A stretch of 33,958 nucleotides of DNA from a candidate division NC10 bacterium CSP1-5 (GTDB lineage Bacteria > Methylomirabilota > Methylomirabilia > Methylomirabilales > CSP1-5). Location: assembly GCA_001443495.1 (NCBI GenBank), contig LDXR01000023.1, forward strand, positions 1 to 33,958, written 5' to 3'. Positions 14,847-23,469 of this stretch are shown one piece after another (position 1 is the stretch's first letter; every line of letters starts with the position of its first letter). The position numbers and the translations under genes were made by a program. Below the pieces are notes generated by a model. The model saw only the letters and a list, made by a program, of their open reading frames with translations. It was not told the origin of the DNA and did not search any database.

Positions 14847-17771
14847 TTAGCTGGCCTCAGTCCCCCACGCGCTGGGACAGATCTCGCGGAAGGCGCAGTA
14901 GCCGCAGGCCATGTAGCTCGGCCTGGCGGTGAAGTGCCGCGCCCGGATCCCCGCCGCGACCTCTTTGACGATCTGTGCCGTCTCCTCGATCGCCTCCGCA
15001 CTCTCCTCGGTGGCGCCGGTCAGTCCCGACTCCAAGAAATGCAGCTCCACCCGGGTCGGGATCTGCCCCACCATCTGACGGTAGGCCAAGGCGTAGATCT
15101 GGAGTTGCAGGCTTTCGCGCGCCCGGCGCTTCGCCTCCTTGGGCTCGCGGACATCGGACGACTTATAATCAATGATGACCGCTTCATCTCCCCGCACATC
15201 GACCCGGTCCCAGCGCCCGATGACCCGGTCCCGCCCCAAGGTAAAGCCGAACTCCTTCTCGATGAAGGTGGGAATCGTCCCGGTGCCCTCCTCCTGGTTG
15301 AAAAATCGCCTGAGGGTCTGTCGGCCCGCCTCAAGACGCTGCTCCTCATGGTCGCGGGAGAGAAACCCGCGACTGACCCAGGAGCCCTCAAAGACCGCCC
15401 AGAGCGTCTCGAGCGTCATCCGCTTCCCTCGCATCTTCCCGCGGAAGTAGGCCTGGATCGCGTCATGGAGGGCCTTGCCATAGATCACGGTGTGGTGCTC
15501 GCGAATGGGCACCCGGAGGACCTGCGCGTACTTGTACTTGAGGGGGCAGGTCCGGTAGTCGTCCACGCTGAGGGTGCTCAGGGTCAGGATCGCCTCAGGG
15601 GCCATGGGCTCGATCACGCCCGACCCCTCCCCCACGGGTGGGGCGAATCGCGCGATCACCTCATCCGGCGAGGCGCGGAAGGCGGCCTCCGCCGACCTCG
15701 GCTGATCCAGCGCCTCGAGGACGAAGGGGCTCACCTTCTTCGGCCTCCCGGTCCCGGCGTCCCGCTGCGAGGTGAGAACCAGCTCGTCCTTGGCCCGCGT
15801 CATGCCCACGTAGAAGAGGCGCCGCTCTTCCTGCAGCCGCACATCCCCTTCGGGGACCCGATCCTTGACCAGGGCGGCAGGCAGCTCGATGGGATCGCGT
15901 CTCCCCCGGTTCGGGAACCGATCAGCCGTGAGCCCGACCAGAAAGACCACGGGAAACTCCAACCCCTTGGCCCTGTGGACCGTGAGGACACTGACCGCAT
16001 CCATGTCCACATCCGCCTCGGCCACCGGCGGGTCCTCACCCGCCTCGAGGAGCTTCTCCTGGTATTCGACGAATTGCGTCACCCGATCGAGCCGCGCGAC
16101 GTCGCCGAACCGCTTGACCTTTTCGAAGAAGCGGGCGATGTTCTGCACCTGAACCTGGCTCGCGACATCCTGTGCCGCCATGAGCCGCTTCAGTACCCCA
16201 CTCTCCATCAGGAAATGGTAGAGGACCTCGCCGGTGCGGAGCCGCTGGGCCCTCCGGACATACTCCTCGAGATCCCCGAGGAGCTTCTGGATGGTTGCCA
16301 GTCCCTCACCCGAGAGGTCATGAAGTCCCGCCCCCTCGACATTCGTGAAGACCCAGAAGAGGCTGCGGTGCATCCGGCGGGCCGCGGCGCTGCACCGCGC
16401 CAGATCGAGCGGGGGCACGCGATACAGATCGCTCACCGCCAGGTGGTAGAGGGACTGGTTCTCCTCCGGATCCGCCACCACCCGGAGGAACGACATCAGA
16501 AGACGGATCTCCTCCCGGGCGTAGAGACCATGCGCGCCCGAGAAGCGCCACGGCACCCCCTTCATATTCAGGGCCCGCAGGAAGGGATCGGCGTCGCGGT
16601 TCGTCCGAACCAGAATGGCCATGTCCCGATACCGGTATTTCCCGGAGCGCGCCTTGGCCTCGATCAGCTCGGCGACCCCGTCCGCCTCGCTCCCTGCCGT
16701 GTCGTAATGGCGGTGCTCCACCGGACGGCCCTCCCCGCGAAGGGCGCGCAGATGTTTGTCCACCCCCCGCCGCGCCTCCAGGCGTTCGGGGTCATTGTGG
16801 CGGATGAGACGGACCGCGGCATCGAGGATCGCCTGGCCCGAGCGGTAATTGTCGTTGAGCACCACCACGGCCGCCTGGGGATAGGCTTCGGTGAAGCTCA
16901 ATAGATTGCTCACCGCCGCTCCTCGGAACTTATAGATCGACTGATCGTCATCCGCCACCACGGTGAGATTTCCCTCCGGACGGGCGAGCGCCTTCAGCAG
17001 CTCCCACTGGGCGTAGTTGGTGTCCTGAAACTCGTCCACGAGAATGTAGCGGTATCGACTTCGGACCTCGGCAAGGATCGCGGGATGTTCTCGAAAGAGC
17101 CTGAGGGCCAAGGTGACCTGATCCCCGAAGTCCACCCGCCCCTCCCGGGCCATCAGCTCCTGGTACTTCTGGTACGTCAGGGCGATTTCTCGCTGGCGCC
17201 GGGCCTCTTCCTGCAGGCGGGCATCCTCCGGGTGGGCGCGTGCCCGCTCGGCGAGCCTTTCGGCAAGCTCAAGGTACTCCGCCGGACTCACCTCCTCATC
17301 TTTGGCCCGGCTAATGAGGGTGAGGATCGCCTCGATGTATCTGGTGGGGTCTCCCAGGGGGCGATAGTACGCGAGGGGAAATTCGAAGAGGCGTTCCCGA
17401 AAAAAGACCGCCTGCTCGGGGCGGCTGAGAACCGTGAAGTCGGGGTCGAGACCGAGCGCGAGGGCCTGTTCGCGAAGAACGCGATCGCCGAAGGCGTGAA
17501 AGGTGCTGATCCACACCTCCGCGTAGCCGTACGGAACCAGGAGATCGACCCGCTCCTCCATCTCGCCCGCCGCCTTGTCCGTGAAGGTGAGGGCGAGAAT
17601 CTCGCTCGGCCGGGCCCGCTTGGCCCCGATCAGATAGGCGATGCGGCGGGTGAGGACAGTCGTCTTTCCGGTCCCCGCGCCGGCTACGATGAGGAGCGGT
17701 CCCTCGGGCGCGGTGACCGCCCGCGCCTGGTTCGTATTGAGTCCATCGAGGACGGTCTCGACCTCTCCCAT
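14847..17771 (-). CDS. UvrD/PcrA-type helicase fused to Fe-S PD-(D/E)XK nuclease
   Basis: Predicted 974 residues. The helicase part has Walker A GAGTGKT (31-37), Q-motif LNTNQARAV, LTFTDKAA, VDEFQDTN, ADDDQSIYKFRG, LNDNYRS, VLTVHRAKGLEF and LFYVGMTRAKD: all superfamily 1A motifs. The last 250 residues form a RecB/AddB-like nuclease domain with GRWDRVD and VIIDYKS, plus four cysteines in AddB/Cas4 arrangement (YRTC early, then CGYCAFREIC at the end) that should hold a 4Fe-4S cluster. Fused helicase-nucleases of this sort process DNA ends for recombinational repair. ATG 17771 has GGAGG four bases upstream. No AddB, AdnA or RecC partner is in view. Start and fusion are clear; the exact pathway is inferred. 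Confidence 0.9.
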   Translation of the reverse strand: MGEVETVLDGLNTNQARAVTAPEGPLLIVAGAGTGKTTVLTRRIAYLIGAKRARPSEILALTFTDKAAGEMEERVDLLVPYGYAEVWISTFHAFGDRVLREQALALGLDPDFTVLSRPEQAVFFRERLFEFPLAYYRPLGDPTRYIEAILTLISRAKDEEVSPAEYLELAERLAERARAHPEDARLQEEARRQREIALTYQKYQELMAREGRVDFGDQVTLALRLFREHPAILAEVRSRYRYILVDEFQDTNYAQWELLKALARPEGNLTVVADDDQSIYKFRGAAVSNLLSFTEAYPQAAVVVLNDNYRSGQAILDAAVRLIRHNDPERLEARRGVDKHLRALRGEGRPVEHRHYDTAGSEADGVAELIEAKARSGKYRYRDMAILVRTNRDADPFLRALNMKGVPWRFSGAHGLYAREEIRLLMSFLRVVADPEENQSLYHLAVSDLYRVPPLDLARCSAAARRMHRSLFWVFTNVEGAGLHDLSGEGLATIQKLLGDLEEYVRRAQRLRTGEVLYHFLMESGVLKRLMAAQDVASQVQVQNIARFFEKVKRFGDVARLDRVTQFVEYQEKLLEAGEDPPVAEADVDMDAVSVLTVHRAKGLEFPVVFLVGLTADRFPNRGRRDPIELPAALVKDRVPEGDVRLQEERRLFYVGMTRAKDELVLTSQRDAGTGRPKKVSPFVLEALDQPRSAEAAFRASPDEVIARFAPPVGEGSGVIEPMAPEAILTLSTLSVDDYRTCPLKYKYAQVLRVPIREHHTVIYGKALHDAIQAYFRGKMRGKRMTLETLWAVFEGSWVSRGFLSRDHEEQRLEAGRQTLRRFFNQEEGTGTIPTFIEKEFGFTLGRDRVIGRWDRVDVRGDEAVIIDYKSSDVREPKEAKRRARESLQLQIYALAYRQMVGQIPTRVELHFLESGLTGATEESAEAIEETAQIVKEVAAGIRARHFTARPSYMACGYCAFREICPSAWGTEAS

Positions 17772-17845
17772 CCTCCCTCCGTCCCCGCGAGGGTGTCACA
17801 GTCGCCGGAGGGTGTCAAGGCGTCGCCGCGGCCGCCCGACCCATT

Positions 17846-19420
17846 CTACATCTGCATCCCGTACTTCTCGAGCGCCACGCCCCGTGCACGATCGAGGTTG
17901 GCTATGGAACTATTATAGTTGGTCAGGGATCTGACCTCTGCCGACAGAGCTACCGCCAGCTCACGCTGGAACCGGAGGACCTCAAAGGTGGTGGAGACTC
18001 CGGCCTCCAGCCGTTTTGTTTCGATCCGGAGCTGTTCCTCGGCCAGCACCCGGGCAGCCCTGGTCTGCTCCACGAGCTTGGCATCTCTCTCGATCCTCCT
18101 CACGGCCTCCCTCACTTCGGCCGTGATGTTGAGTTCCAGACTCCGGAGGGAGACCCGGGCCTGATCCCGCCCGAGCTGGGCCTTGAGGTATTCGGCTCGG
18201 GCCGCCCGATTTCCCAGGGGGAAGGAGAAGACCAGGCCGACGCTTCCCTCGTAGAAGTCCCGGGAAACCATTTCCTCGTTCGCCTTCCCGAAGTTCCCTC
18301 CGAGCCCATTGGCCCCCACGCTCCCCTCAAGGGCAAGATCGGGGAGGAGTTGGTTTCGCGTAAACCGGACGTTCAGCTCGCGGCTCGCGAGGTCTACCTT
18401 CGCCGCGCGGTAGTCGGGCCGCTTCTGGAGGCCGTCGGCGATCGCCCCCGGAAGATCCAGGCTCACCGGGTCGAACCGGGCCGGGTCGGCCGGCAGGATG
18501 GCCCCGCCCCACTCCCCCTGGGCGGGGATGTTCAAAACGACCTTGAGACGATCCTCGGCATCCTGCAGCTGTTTCTCCGCCACGGTGACTCCGGCTTCTC
18601 TCGCCGCGACATCCGCCTCGGCCTGGGTAATCTCGACTGGAGCCGCCACGCCGGCCCGGACCCGAGCCCGGTTCAATTGTGACAGTTCCTTGGCCAGGCC
18701 GAGGGAGCGCTGCGCGACCTTGAGATCCTCCAGGGCGAACACGAGCTCCCAGTACGCGGTCTGGACTTGCGTGATGACGTCCATGACCCGCTGCCGCAGC
18801 CGGTCCCCGGAGATCTCACGGTCGTTCTGGGCAATCTTGATGGCGGTGCGGTTGACGTCCACCCCGAAGTTCTTCAACAGGGGCTGCGTCAGGGTCAAGG
18901 TCAGGTCGTTGGTGTAGGCCGGGTTCAGCACCTGGAGAAAACTGGTGTTGGTATCGTTCCGGTTGGTGCCGTAGCGCACTTCGTAATTGGCACCGGTCGG
19001 GAGGAACTGGCGGATCCCCGCCGCGCCGTCGATATCCTCGTTCTCATTGACCGCATTCAAGGCCAACCCCGACCGGTTCTGGAGCTTGCTCTTGGAGAAG
19101 AAGATTTCGGCGAACGCGGCCGGATCGAAGACGGCTTTCGCGACGGTGACGTCGGCCTCCCGGATCTTGGGGTTGAATCCCTCGATGGCGATGTCCAGGT
19201 TATTCTTGAGGCCTAACAGGATACTCTCCTTGAGGGAGAGGACCATCACCTGTGCCGGCGGTCCGGCGGGGCTCGCTGCTGGCGGTTCGACCGTGCCGCT
19301 CGGCCCTGAGCTCGCCGAAGGGCTCACCGGAGGCTTCTCCTGACCCAGGGCGGGCCCGACCCACAAGAAAAGGGCCGCAAGGGCCCCCACACCGATCCAC
19401 ACGTTCCTCAGGTTCCCCAT
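17846..19420 (-). CDS. TolC-family outer membrane efflux protein
   Basis: Predicted 524 residues. A signal peptide ends near ALG at residue 26, followed by a proline/serine-rich linker, then two outer membrane efflux (OEP) repeats with long helices: LTLTQPLLKNFG, VMDVITQVQTAYWELV, ARVRAGVAAPVEITQAEADVA, then LPDLALEGSVG, LKAQLGRDQARVSL and ETKRLEAGVSTTFEVL. It forms a trimeric channel across the outer membrane and periplasm. ATG 19420 has AGGAGGAGGAG upstream. It lies 27 bases after the PEGA lipoprotein gene and about 1.5 kb downstream of the split MacB transporter, whose outer-membrane exit duct it may provide. Confidence 0.92.
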   Translation of the reverse strand: MGNLRNVWIGVGALAALFLWVGPALGQEKPPVSPSASSGPSGTVEPPAASPAGPPAQVMVLSLKESILLGLKNNLDIAIEGFNPKIREADVTVAKAVFDPAAFAEIFFSKSKLQNRSGLALNAVNENEDIDGAAGIRQFLPTGANYEVRYGTNRNDTNTSFLQVLNPAYTNDLTLTLTQPLLKNFGVDVNRTAIKIAQNDREISGDRLRQRVMDVITQVQTAYWELVFALEDLKVAQRSLGLAKELSQLNRARVRAGVAAPVEITQAEADVAAREAGVTVAEKQLQDAEDRLKVVLNIPAQGEWGGAILPADPARFDPVSLDLPGAIADGLQKRPDYRAAKVDLASRELNVRFTRNQLLPDLALEGSVGANGLGGNFGKANEEMVSRDFYEGSVGLVFSFPLGNRAARAEYLKAQLGRDQARVSLRSLELNITAEVREAVRRIERDAKLVEQTRAARVLAEEQLRIETKRLEAGVSTTFEVLRFQRELAVALSAEVRSLTNYNSSIANLDRARGVALEKYGMQM

Positions 19421-19447
19421 GCTCCTCCTCCTGTCGACGAACGGCGC

Positions 19448-19789
19448 TCACCGGTCTCCACTGTCGGGAGCTGGTGCCTCCTCCACGGACTCGAATCGAA
19501 TATAGACGGCGTCTGGCAGATACAGGCCCCAGTAGAACAGCTCCCGCGACACGTCGACCGTGGCATCATGATACCCGGGAAGCTGGGCCGTCACCTTCAC
19601 GCCCCCAAAGTCGCCAGCGTACAGAATCGGGGACGTTCCAATCACCTCTCCATCCACCACGATCTCGGCATTCCCTGGTTCCGTAAAGACCATCATGGTC
19701 GAGGCACACCCACTTGAGAGCCAGGCAAACCCGATGAAGCCCAGCACCGCTGCGACGCGACGGTGCTCACCGCTGATCACTCGACGCAT
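19448..19789 (-). CDS. small PEGA-domain lipoprotein
   Basis: Predicted 113 residues. A signal sequence ends in the lipobox LSSGC (Cys28), so the protein should be lipid-anchored in an outer or inner membrane. The mature part is one PEGA-type beta domain: EPGNAEIVVDGEVIGTSPI then KVTAQLPGYHDATVDV. A hydrophobic LFYWGLYLPDAVYIRFE segment follows. PEGA domains are extracytoplasmic and usually protein- or glycan-binding, but no specific function is known. ATG 19789 has AGGAGGG upstream, directly next to the conserved hairpin of repeat copy A. It probably shares a transcript with the TolC gene. Confidence 0.8.
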   Translation of the reverse strand: MRRVISGEHRRVAAVLGFIGFAWLSSGCASTMMVFTEPGNAEIVVDGEVIGTSPILYAGDFGGVKVTAQLPGYHDATVDVSRELFYWGLYLPDAVYIRFESVEEAPAPDSGDR

Positions 19790-19801
19790 CGTCCCTCCTA
19801 T

Positions 19802-19915
19802 CTAAAGTAAACGCACAAAGTGCGTTTACTTTGGAGCAATGGAGCAGTAGAACAATAGAATGATTTTGCAGGCGAAATGCTCCATTGCGGTCCAATGTTC
19901 TATTGCTCGATTGTC
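19802..19915 (+). repeat. intergenic repeat element, copy A
   Basis: The element starts with a perfect hairpin: 13-base arms 19804-19816 and 19820-19832 around an AAA loop. Next come octamers of consensus GCAATAGA/GCAATGGA (about 19835-19862), a spacer containing GGCGAAATGC, then the same octamers in inverted orientation to 19915. It is homologous over its whole length to copy B at 31848-31969, which lies in the opposite orientation; by eye most positions agree. It sits between the His-rich protein gene and the PEGA gene. Confidence 0.85.
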
Positions 19916-19951
19916 ACAAGATGAGATGCGTTTGTGTTAGTGTCTCCGTGC

Positions 19952-20947
19952 TCAGGGGCAGATCCGCACGGAATGCCCCATGCTGCTGGAGGCGCATCGG
20001 GTGGCTCCCGACCGCTTCTCTCGGCCGCCCGTGGTGAGCACCGTCGAACCGCTCTGAACGCTGTGGCTCCCGACGTGGGGGAACCCTGCGACCTTCCCCC
20101 CGCGGTGAGCACCGTCGAACCGGATCGCCGGGGCTCGGGGGTGCAAGTTCAGGGGGTGATGGTGATGCTGTCCAGCGCCGTGGTCTTTCGGGAAACGGTG
20201 CTCAAAATGGGGGTGATCCTTGAAAGACTTCTTCCGGAAATGGGGGTGGTGGAAAAGTGATCCGTGGTGCAGGGGAAAAGCGGGGACAAAGGCTGTCTCA
20301 ACGATAAGGGCTACAGGCTGGGTCACAATCACCTGGGGCTCGGGGGGCGCAGGGGGCTCCACCGCCACCAGCGCAATGCCTCTCTCTGCCGCCACCCCCT
20401 CAAGGGTCTGCAAGGCGGTCTCGGGCGTTTGAAGAATCCGCCCCGTGGAGCTGGCTGCCAGGAGTGAGCGCGCGAGATCGGCCATCCACCAGGGATCGAT
20501 CGGCTCGTCGAGCATCCAGCCTGCCGGGGGCAGGATCCCCCGCTCGAGCAGCGCGTTGGCCGCCTGGAGCGGGGTCGGGCGATGCGCCAAGGCCAGTCTC
20601 TCGGCCAACGCGACGGCGACGCTCCCCTGGGTCTCGGAGGCAGGCGGTGCGGTGGGGCTCACCGCAGGACTCACCGCAAGCGGCACAGGACTGTCTTCGC
20701 GCGATGGAGGTCCGATGGCAGCCCGTATGCTCTCCGTCCCGCGAGAGGCGGACGAGGCCACAAAGAGGCGGGCCTGGCGTCGAAACCGCTCCGGGATCAG
20801 GGCCGGGTTGTCGACGATATTCTGAACCCCACGGTCGTCCACCCAGCCGTAGAGGTCGGCCCAGGCTGCAGCGGGAAAGACCAATGCCAGGCACAGGACC
20901 CAGAGTAGTCGCCGCAACCATGCCTGCCCCTGTCTCGACGGTGCCAC
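19952..20947 (-). CDS. exported His-rich protein with DUF4124-like N-terminus
   Basis: Predicted 331 residues. A signal peptide ends near AWA at residue 30; the mature start DLYGWVDDRGVQNIVDNP resembles the DUF4124 domain, a short periplasmic module. A proline/alanine/serine-rich linker follows, then, at roughly residues 225-270, a His-rich region (LHHGSLFHHPHF, FEHRFPKDHGAGQHHHH) that could bind metal ions. The last 50 or so residues cover a duplicated DNA segment (20001-20122) read in shifted frames and look non-conserved, so the true C-terminus may be eroded. The start is GTG 20947, 21 bases after the slp-like stop, so it probably belongs to the sigma/MacAB operon. Metal binding is inference from composition. 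Confidence 0.65.
   Translation of the reverse strand: MAPSRQGQAWLRRLLWVLCLALVFPAAAWADLYGWVDDRGVQNIVDNPALIPERFRRQARLFVASSASRGTESIRAAIGPPSREDSPVPLAVSPAVSPTAPPASETQGSVAVALAERLALAHRPTPLQAANALLERGILPPAGWMLDEPIDPWWMADLARSLLAASSTGRILQTPETALQTLEGVAAERGIALVAVEPPAPPEPQVIVTQPVALIVETAFVPAFPLHHGSLFHHPHFRKKSFKDHPHFEHRFPKDHGAGQHHHHPLNLHPRAPAIRFDGAHRGGKVAGFPHVGSHSVQSGSTVLTTGGREKRSGATRCASSSMGHSVRICP
20001..20122. repeat. imperfect tandem duplication inside the His-rich gene
   Basis: Plus-strand GTGGCTCCCGAC occurs at 20001 and 20063, and the 19-mer GGTGAGCACCGTCGAACCG at 20033 and 20104. Offsets of 62 and 71 bases are not multiples of three, so the two copies are read in different frames of the overlying gene. 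A shorter related piece (GGTGAGCACCGTCG) appears inverted at about 19760-19773 in the PEGA gene. Confidence 0.7.
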
Positions 20948-20968
20948 CCCGATCGCCCCCTTCCCGTC

Positions 20969-21502
20969 TCAATGACGATATCGAAACAGGCCAAACCGGT
21001 GCCGGTACCACCAGCGATCGGCCCACAACGAATCGTGCCACACTGGGCTATAGGCCGCGCGCTGGCGCTTGGGCCAGAGGTGCAGGTACCGCCCTCGGAG
21101 CAACGGGAAGGTGTACGTCACCTCGCCGATGGGACGTGCGGTGACGCCCTCCACATCGCCCACCACCGTGACTTCCCGTCCGGGCCCGTAGATCGCCGGA
21201 TCGAGGAAGCCGTCCATCACGACGATAAAGCGTCCTCGGGATTCGTCGGTCTCCTCGGGCCGATCCTGCCTCCCGAGAGGTCGCTCGAGAACCTCTACCT
21301 CGGTCCCGCTCGGCTTTGGCGTCACGTGCAGGATCTCCCCGCCCAGGACCATCGTCCGTCCGCGCGACGCCTCCGGCCGCGTCCAGGCGTCCGTCAGGGT
21401 GAGGGTGCGGTCCGCCCCCGCCTGGAAATCATCGGGAATGACCGAGGCGCACCCCACCAGCATCAGCGGCAGCGTTACACCAAGGGCGAATCGCCTCCAC
21501 AC
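20969..21502 (-). CDS. Slp-family outer membrane lipoprotein
   Basis: Predicted 177 residues. A signal sequence with lipobox LVGC (Cys18) is followed by ASVIPDDFQAG and the conserved core GGEILHVTPKPSGTEVEVLERPL, then a GRFIVVMDGFLDPAIYGPGREVTVVGDVEG block, all typical of the Slp/YeaY family of outer membrane lipoproteins induced by starvation or envelope stress. The C-terminus is rich in Trp, Tyr, His and Arg. The start is GTG 21502 with GGGGGG six bases upstream, ten bases after the MacB permease stop. Position in an ECF-sigma-led block suggests envelope stress control. Confidence 0.85.
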   Translation of the reverse strand: MWRRFALGVTLPLMLVGCASVIPDDFQAGADRTLTLTDAWTRPEASRGRTMVLGGEILHVTPKPSGTEVEVLERPLGRQDRPEETDESRGRFIVVMDGFLDPAIYGPGREVTVVGDVEGVTARPIGEVTYTFPLLRGRYLHLWPKRQRAAYSPVWHDSLWADRWWYRHRFGLFRYRH

Positions 21503-21512
21503 GGTCGCCCCC

Positions 21513-22745
21513 CTACTCGTAGCGCAGCGCCTCGATCGGATCGAGGGACGCCGCCTTCCGCGCCGGGTAGTACCCGAAGAAGACGCCGACCACCGTCGAG
21601 AAGAGAAAGGCCAGGAGAATCGCCTGGGGCGCGATCAGGGTCTCCCACTGGGCGAGAAAGGAGAGGAGGGCCGACCCGCCGACCCCGAGGGCGATCCCGA
21701 CGAGGCCCCCGATCAGGGCCAGCGTCACCGCCTCGATGAGGAATTGCGTCAGGATGTCGCGCTCCCTGGCGCCGACCGCCATGCGAATCCCGATCTCCCG
21801 GGTCCGCTCGGTCACAGAGACAAGCATGATGTTCATGATCCCGATGCCCCCGACCAGGAGGGAGACGGAGGCGATCGCCCCCAGGAGTAACGACATGGTC
21901 CGGGCCGACTCCTCCTGGGCGGCAAAGACCTCGGAAAGGTTCCGCACGGTAAAATCATCCTCTTGTCCCGGCTGCAGACGATGCCGCTGCCGGAGCAACA
22001 CCGTCATCTGTTCCACCGCCTCGTCCATCCACTCGGGCCCCTTGGCCCTGACGATGATCGCCCCGACACTCCGGGCATTGGCCTGGCTCACTCCCAGGAC
22101 CTTCCGCTTCGCCGTGGACAGGGGAATGACCACGATGTCGTCCTGATCCTGTCCCCAGGCCGACTGCCCTTTGGCGACCAGGACGCCAACGACGGTGAAG
22201 GGGACCTTCTTGATCCGGATGATCTCGCCCACCGGATCCGAATCCCCGAAGATATTCGCGGCCACCGTTTGGCCGAGGAGGACTACTTTGGCCGCCCCGT
22301 CCACATCCTGCGACATGATGTCCCGGCCGGAGACGACCGGCCACTCCCGCACCACGAGGTACTCCGGGGTCGCCCCTTGAATGACCGTGGACCAGTTCTG
22401 GTTCCCGAAGACCACCTGCGCCGTCCCGCGCATCGTGGGCGCCGCGGCCTCCACGGCAGCTACCTCCCGGGCAATGGCCGTGGCATCATCCTCGGTCAGC
22501 GTGAGGAGAGTGCCGTGCCCTAGGCGGATCCCCCCGCTGGTGGTGCTCCCGGAGAGGACGATGATGACGTTGGATCCGATGCTCCGGATCTGCTCGGCGA
22601 TCCGCTCGCGCGCGCCGGAACCGACCGCCATCATGGCGATCACCGCGCTGACGCCGATGATGATCCCGAGCATCGTGAGTGCGCTTCGGAGCTTGTTGAC
22701 CCGCAACGCCCTAAGGGCGATCTGGACGCTGGCCCCGATGTTCAT
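21513..22745 (-). CDS. MacB-like ABC transporter permease
   Basis: Predicted 410 residues. One transmembrane helix near residues 22-42 ([21 protein letters not shown]), a large periplasmic MacB-type domain, then three helices near residues 275-390 with [43 protein letters not shown], the FtsX signature. MacB permeases act as mechanotransmitters: ATP hydrolysis in the cytoplasm drives substrate from the periplasm into a TolC duct. Here the permease is a separate chain from the ATPase, whose stop it overlaps (ATGA at 22745-22742). The substrate (macrolide, peptide, lipid or siderophore) cannot be read from sequence. Confidence 0.92.
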   Translation of the reverse strand: MNIGASVQIALRALRVNKLRSALTMLGIIIGVSAVIAMMAVGSGARERIAEQIRSIGSNVIIVLSGSTTSGGIRLGHGTLLTLTEDDATAIAREVAAVEAAAPTMRGTAQVVFGNQNWSTVIQGATPEYLVVREWPVVSGRDIMSQDVDGAAKVVLLGQTVAANIFGDSDPVGEIIRIKKVPFTVVGVLVAKGQSAWGQDQDDIVVIPLSTAKRKVLGVSQANARSVGAIIVRAKGPEWMDEAVEQMTVLLRQRHRLQPGQEDDFTVRNLSEVFAAQEESARTMSLLLGAIASVSLLVGGIGIMNIMLVSVTERTREIGIRMAVGARERDILTQFLIEAVTLALIGGLVGIALGVGGSALLSFLAQWETLIAPQAILLAFLFSTVVGVFFGYYPARKAASLDPIEALRYE

Positions 22746-23455
22746 GTCGTCGCCTCCTGGGGGGGCTGCGCCGCGACGGCCCGATCGGTCAAGAGCACGC
22801 CGTCGCGGAAGGTGAGAATGCGGCGCGCGTATCGCGCCATCTCCTCGTTGTGCGTCACCAGCACGATAGTCATTCCACCGTGGTTCAACTCCTGGAAGAG
22901 CGTCATGATCTCGGCACTCGTGCGGGTGTCCAGGTTGCCGGTCGGCTCATCCGCCAGGATCAGGACCGGATCGTTCACCAGGGCGCGCGCGATGGCGACC
23001 CGCTGCTGCTCCCCGCCGGAGAGCTGCGCCGGGTGGTGATCCGCTCGATCAGCGAGACCCACCGCCGCCAGCTTGGCCTGCGCCTTGGGCCGCCGCTCGC
23101 CGGGCGGCGTCCCGTTGTACAGGAGGGGAAGCTCCACGTTCTCGAGCGCGTTGACCCTCGACAGGAGATTAAATCCCTGGAAGACAAACCCGATCTTGCT
23201 GTTCCGGATCCTGGCCAGCTCGTCGCGGCTGAGCCGCGAGATGTCACGACCCTCGAGGAGATACCGCCCCGATGTCGGGGTGTCGAGACACCCCAGGAGG
23301 TTCATGAAGGTCGATTTGCCCGAGCCGGAGGGTCCCATGACCGCCACGAACTCTCCCCGCTGAATGTTCAGAGTGACCCCCCGCAGGGCCTCCACGGCCA
23401 CCTCACCGATCCGGTAGGTCTTGGCCAATGAGTCAACTTGGATAATCGCCGTCAT
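22742..23455 (-). CDS. MacB/LolD-type ABC transporter ATPase
   Basis: Predicted 237 residues. Walker [11 protein letters not shown]-loop [10 protein letters not shown], signature [15 protein letters not shown], Walker [13 protein letters not shown] and the switch histidine in VTHNEEMA are all present, with the class features of the MacB/LolD/FtsE group. It powers the permease encoded next. ATG 23455 lies 14 bases after the adaptor gene and has only a weak GAGA ribosome-binding site, so coupling is likely. Order adaptor-ATPase-permease is the usual one for split MacAB systems. Confidence 0.95.
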   Translation of the reverse strand: MTAIIQVDSLAKTYRIGEVAVEALRGVTLNIQRGEFVAVMGPSGSGKSTFMNLLGCLDTPTSGRYLLEGRDISRLSRDELARIRNSKIGFVFQGFNLLSRVNALENVELPLLYNGTPPGERRPKAQAKLAAVGLADRADHHPAQLSGGEQQRVAIARALVNDPVLILADEPTGNLDTRTSAEIMTLFQELNHGGMTIVLVTHNEEMARYARRILTFRDGVLLTDRAVAAQPPQEATT

Positions 23456-23469
23456 GCAATGTGTCTCGT

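Noticed and set aside
19835-19915. CRISPR array
   Set aside because: Units are only 7-8 bases, contiguous with no unique spacers, and arranged as inverted arms; no cas genes nearby.
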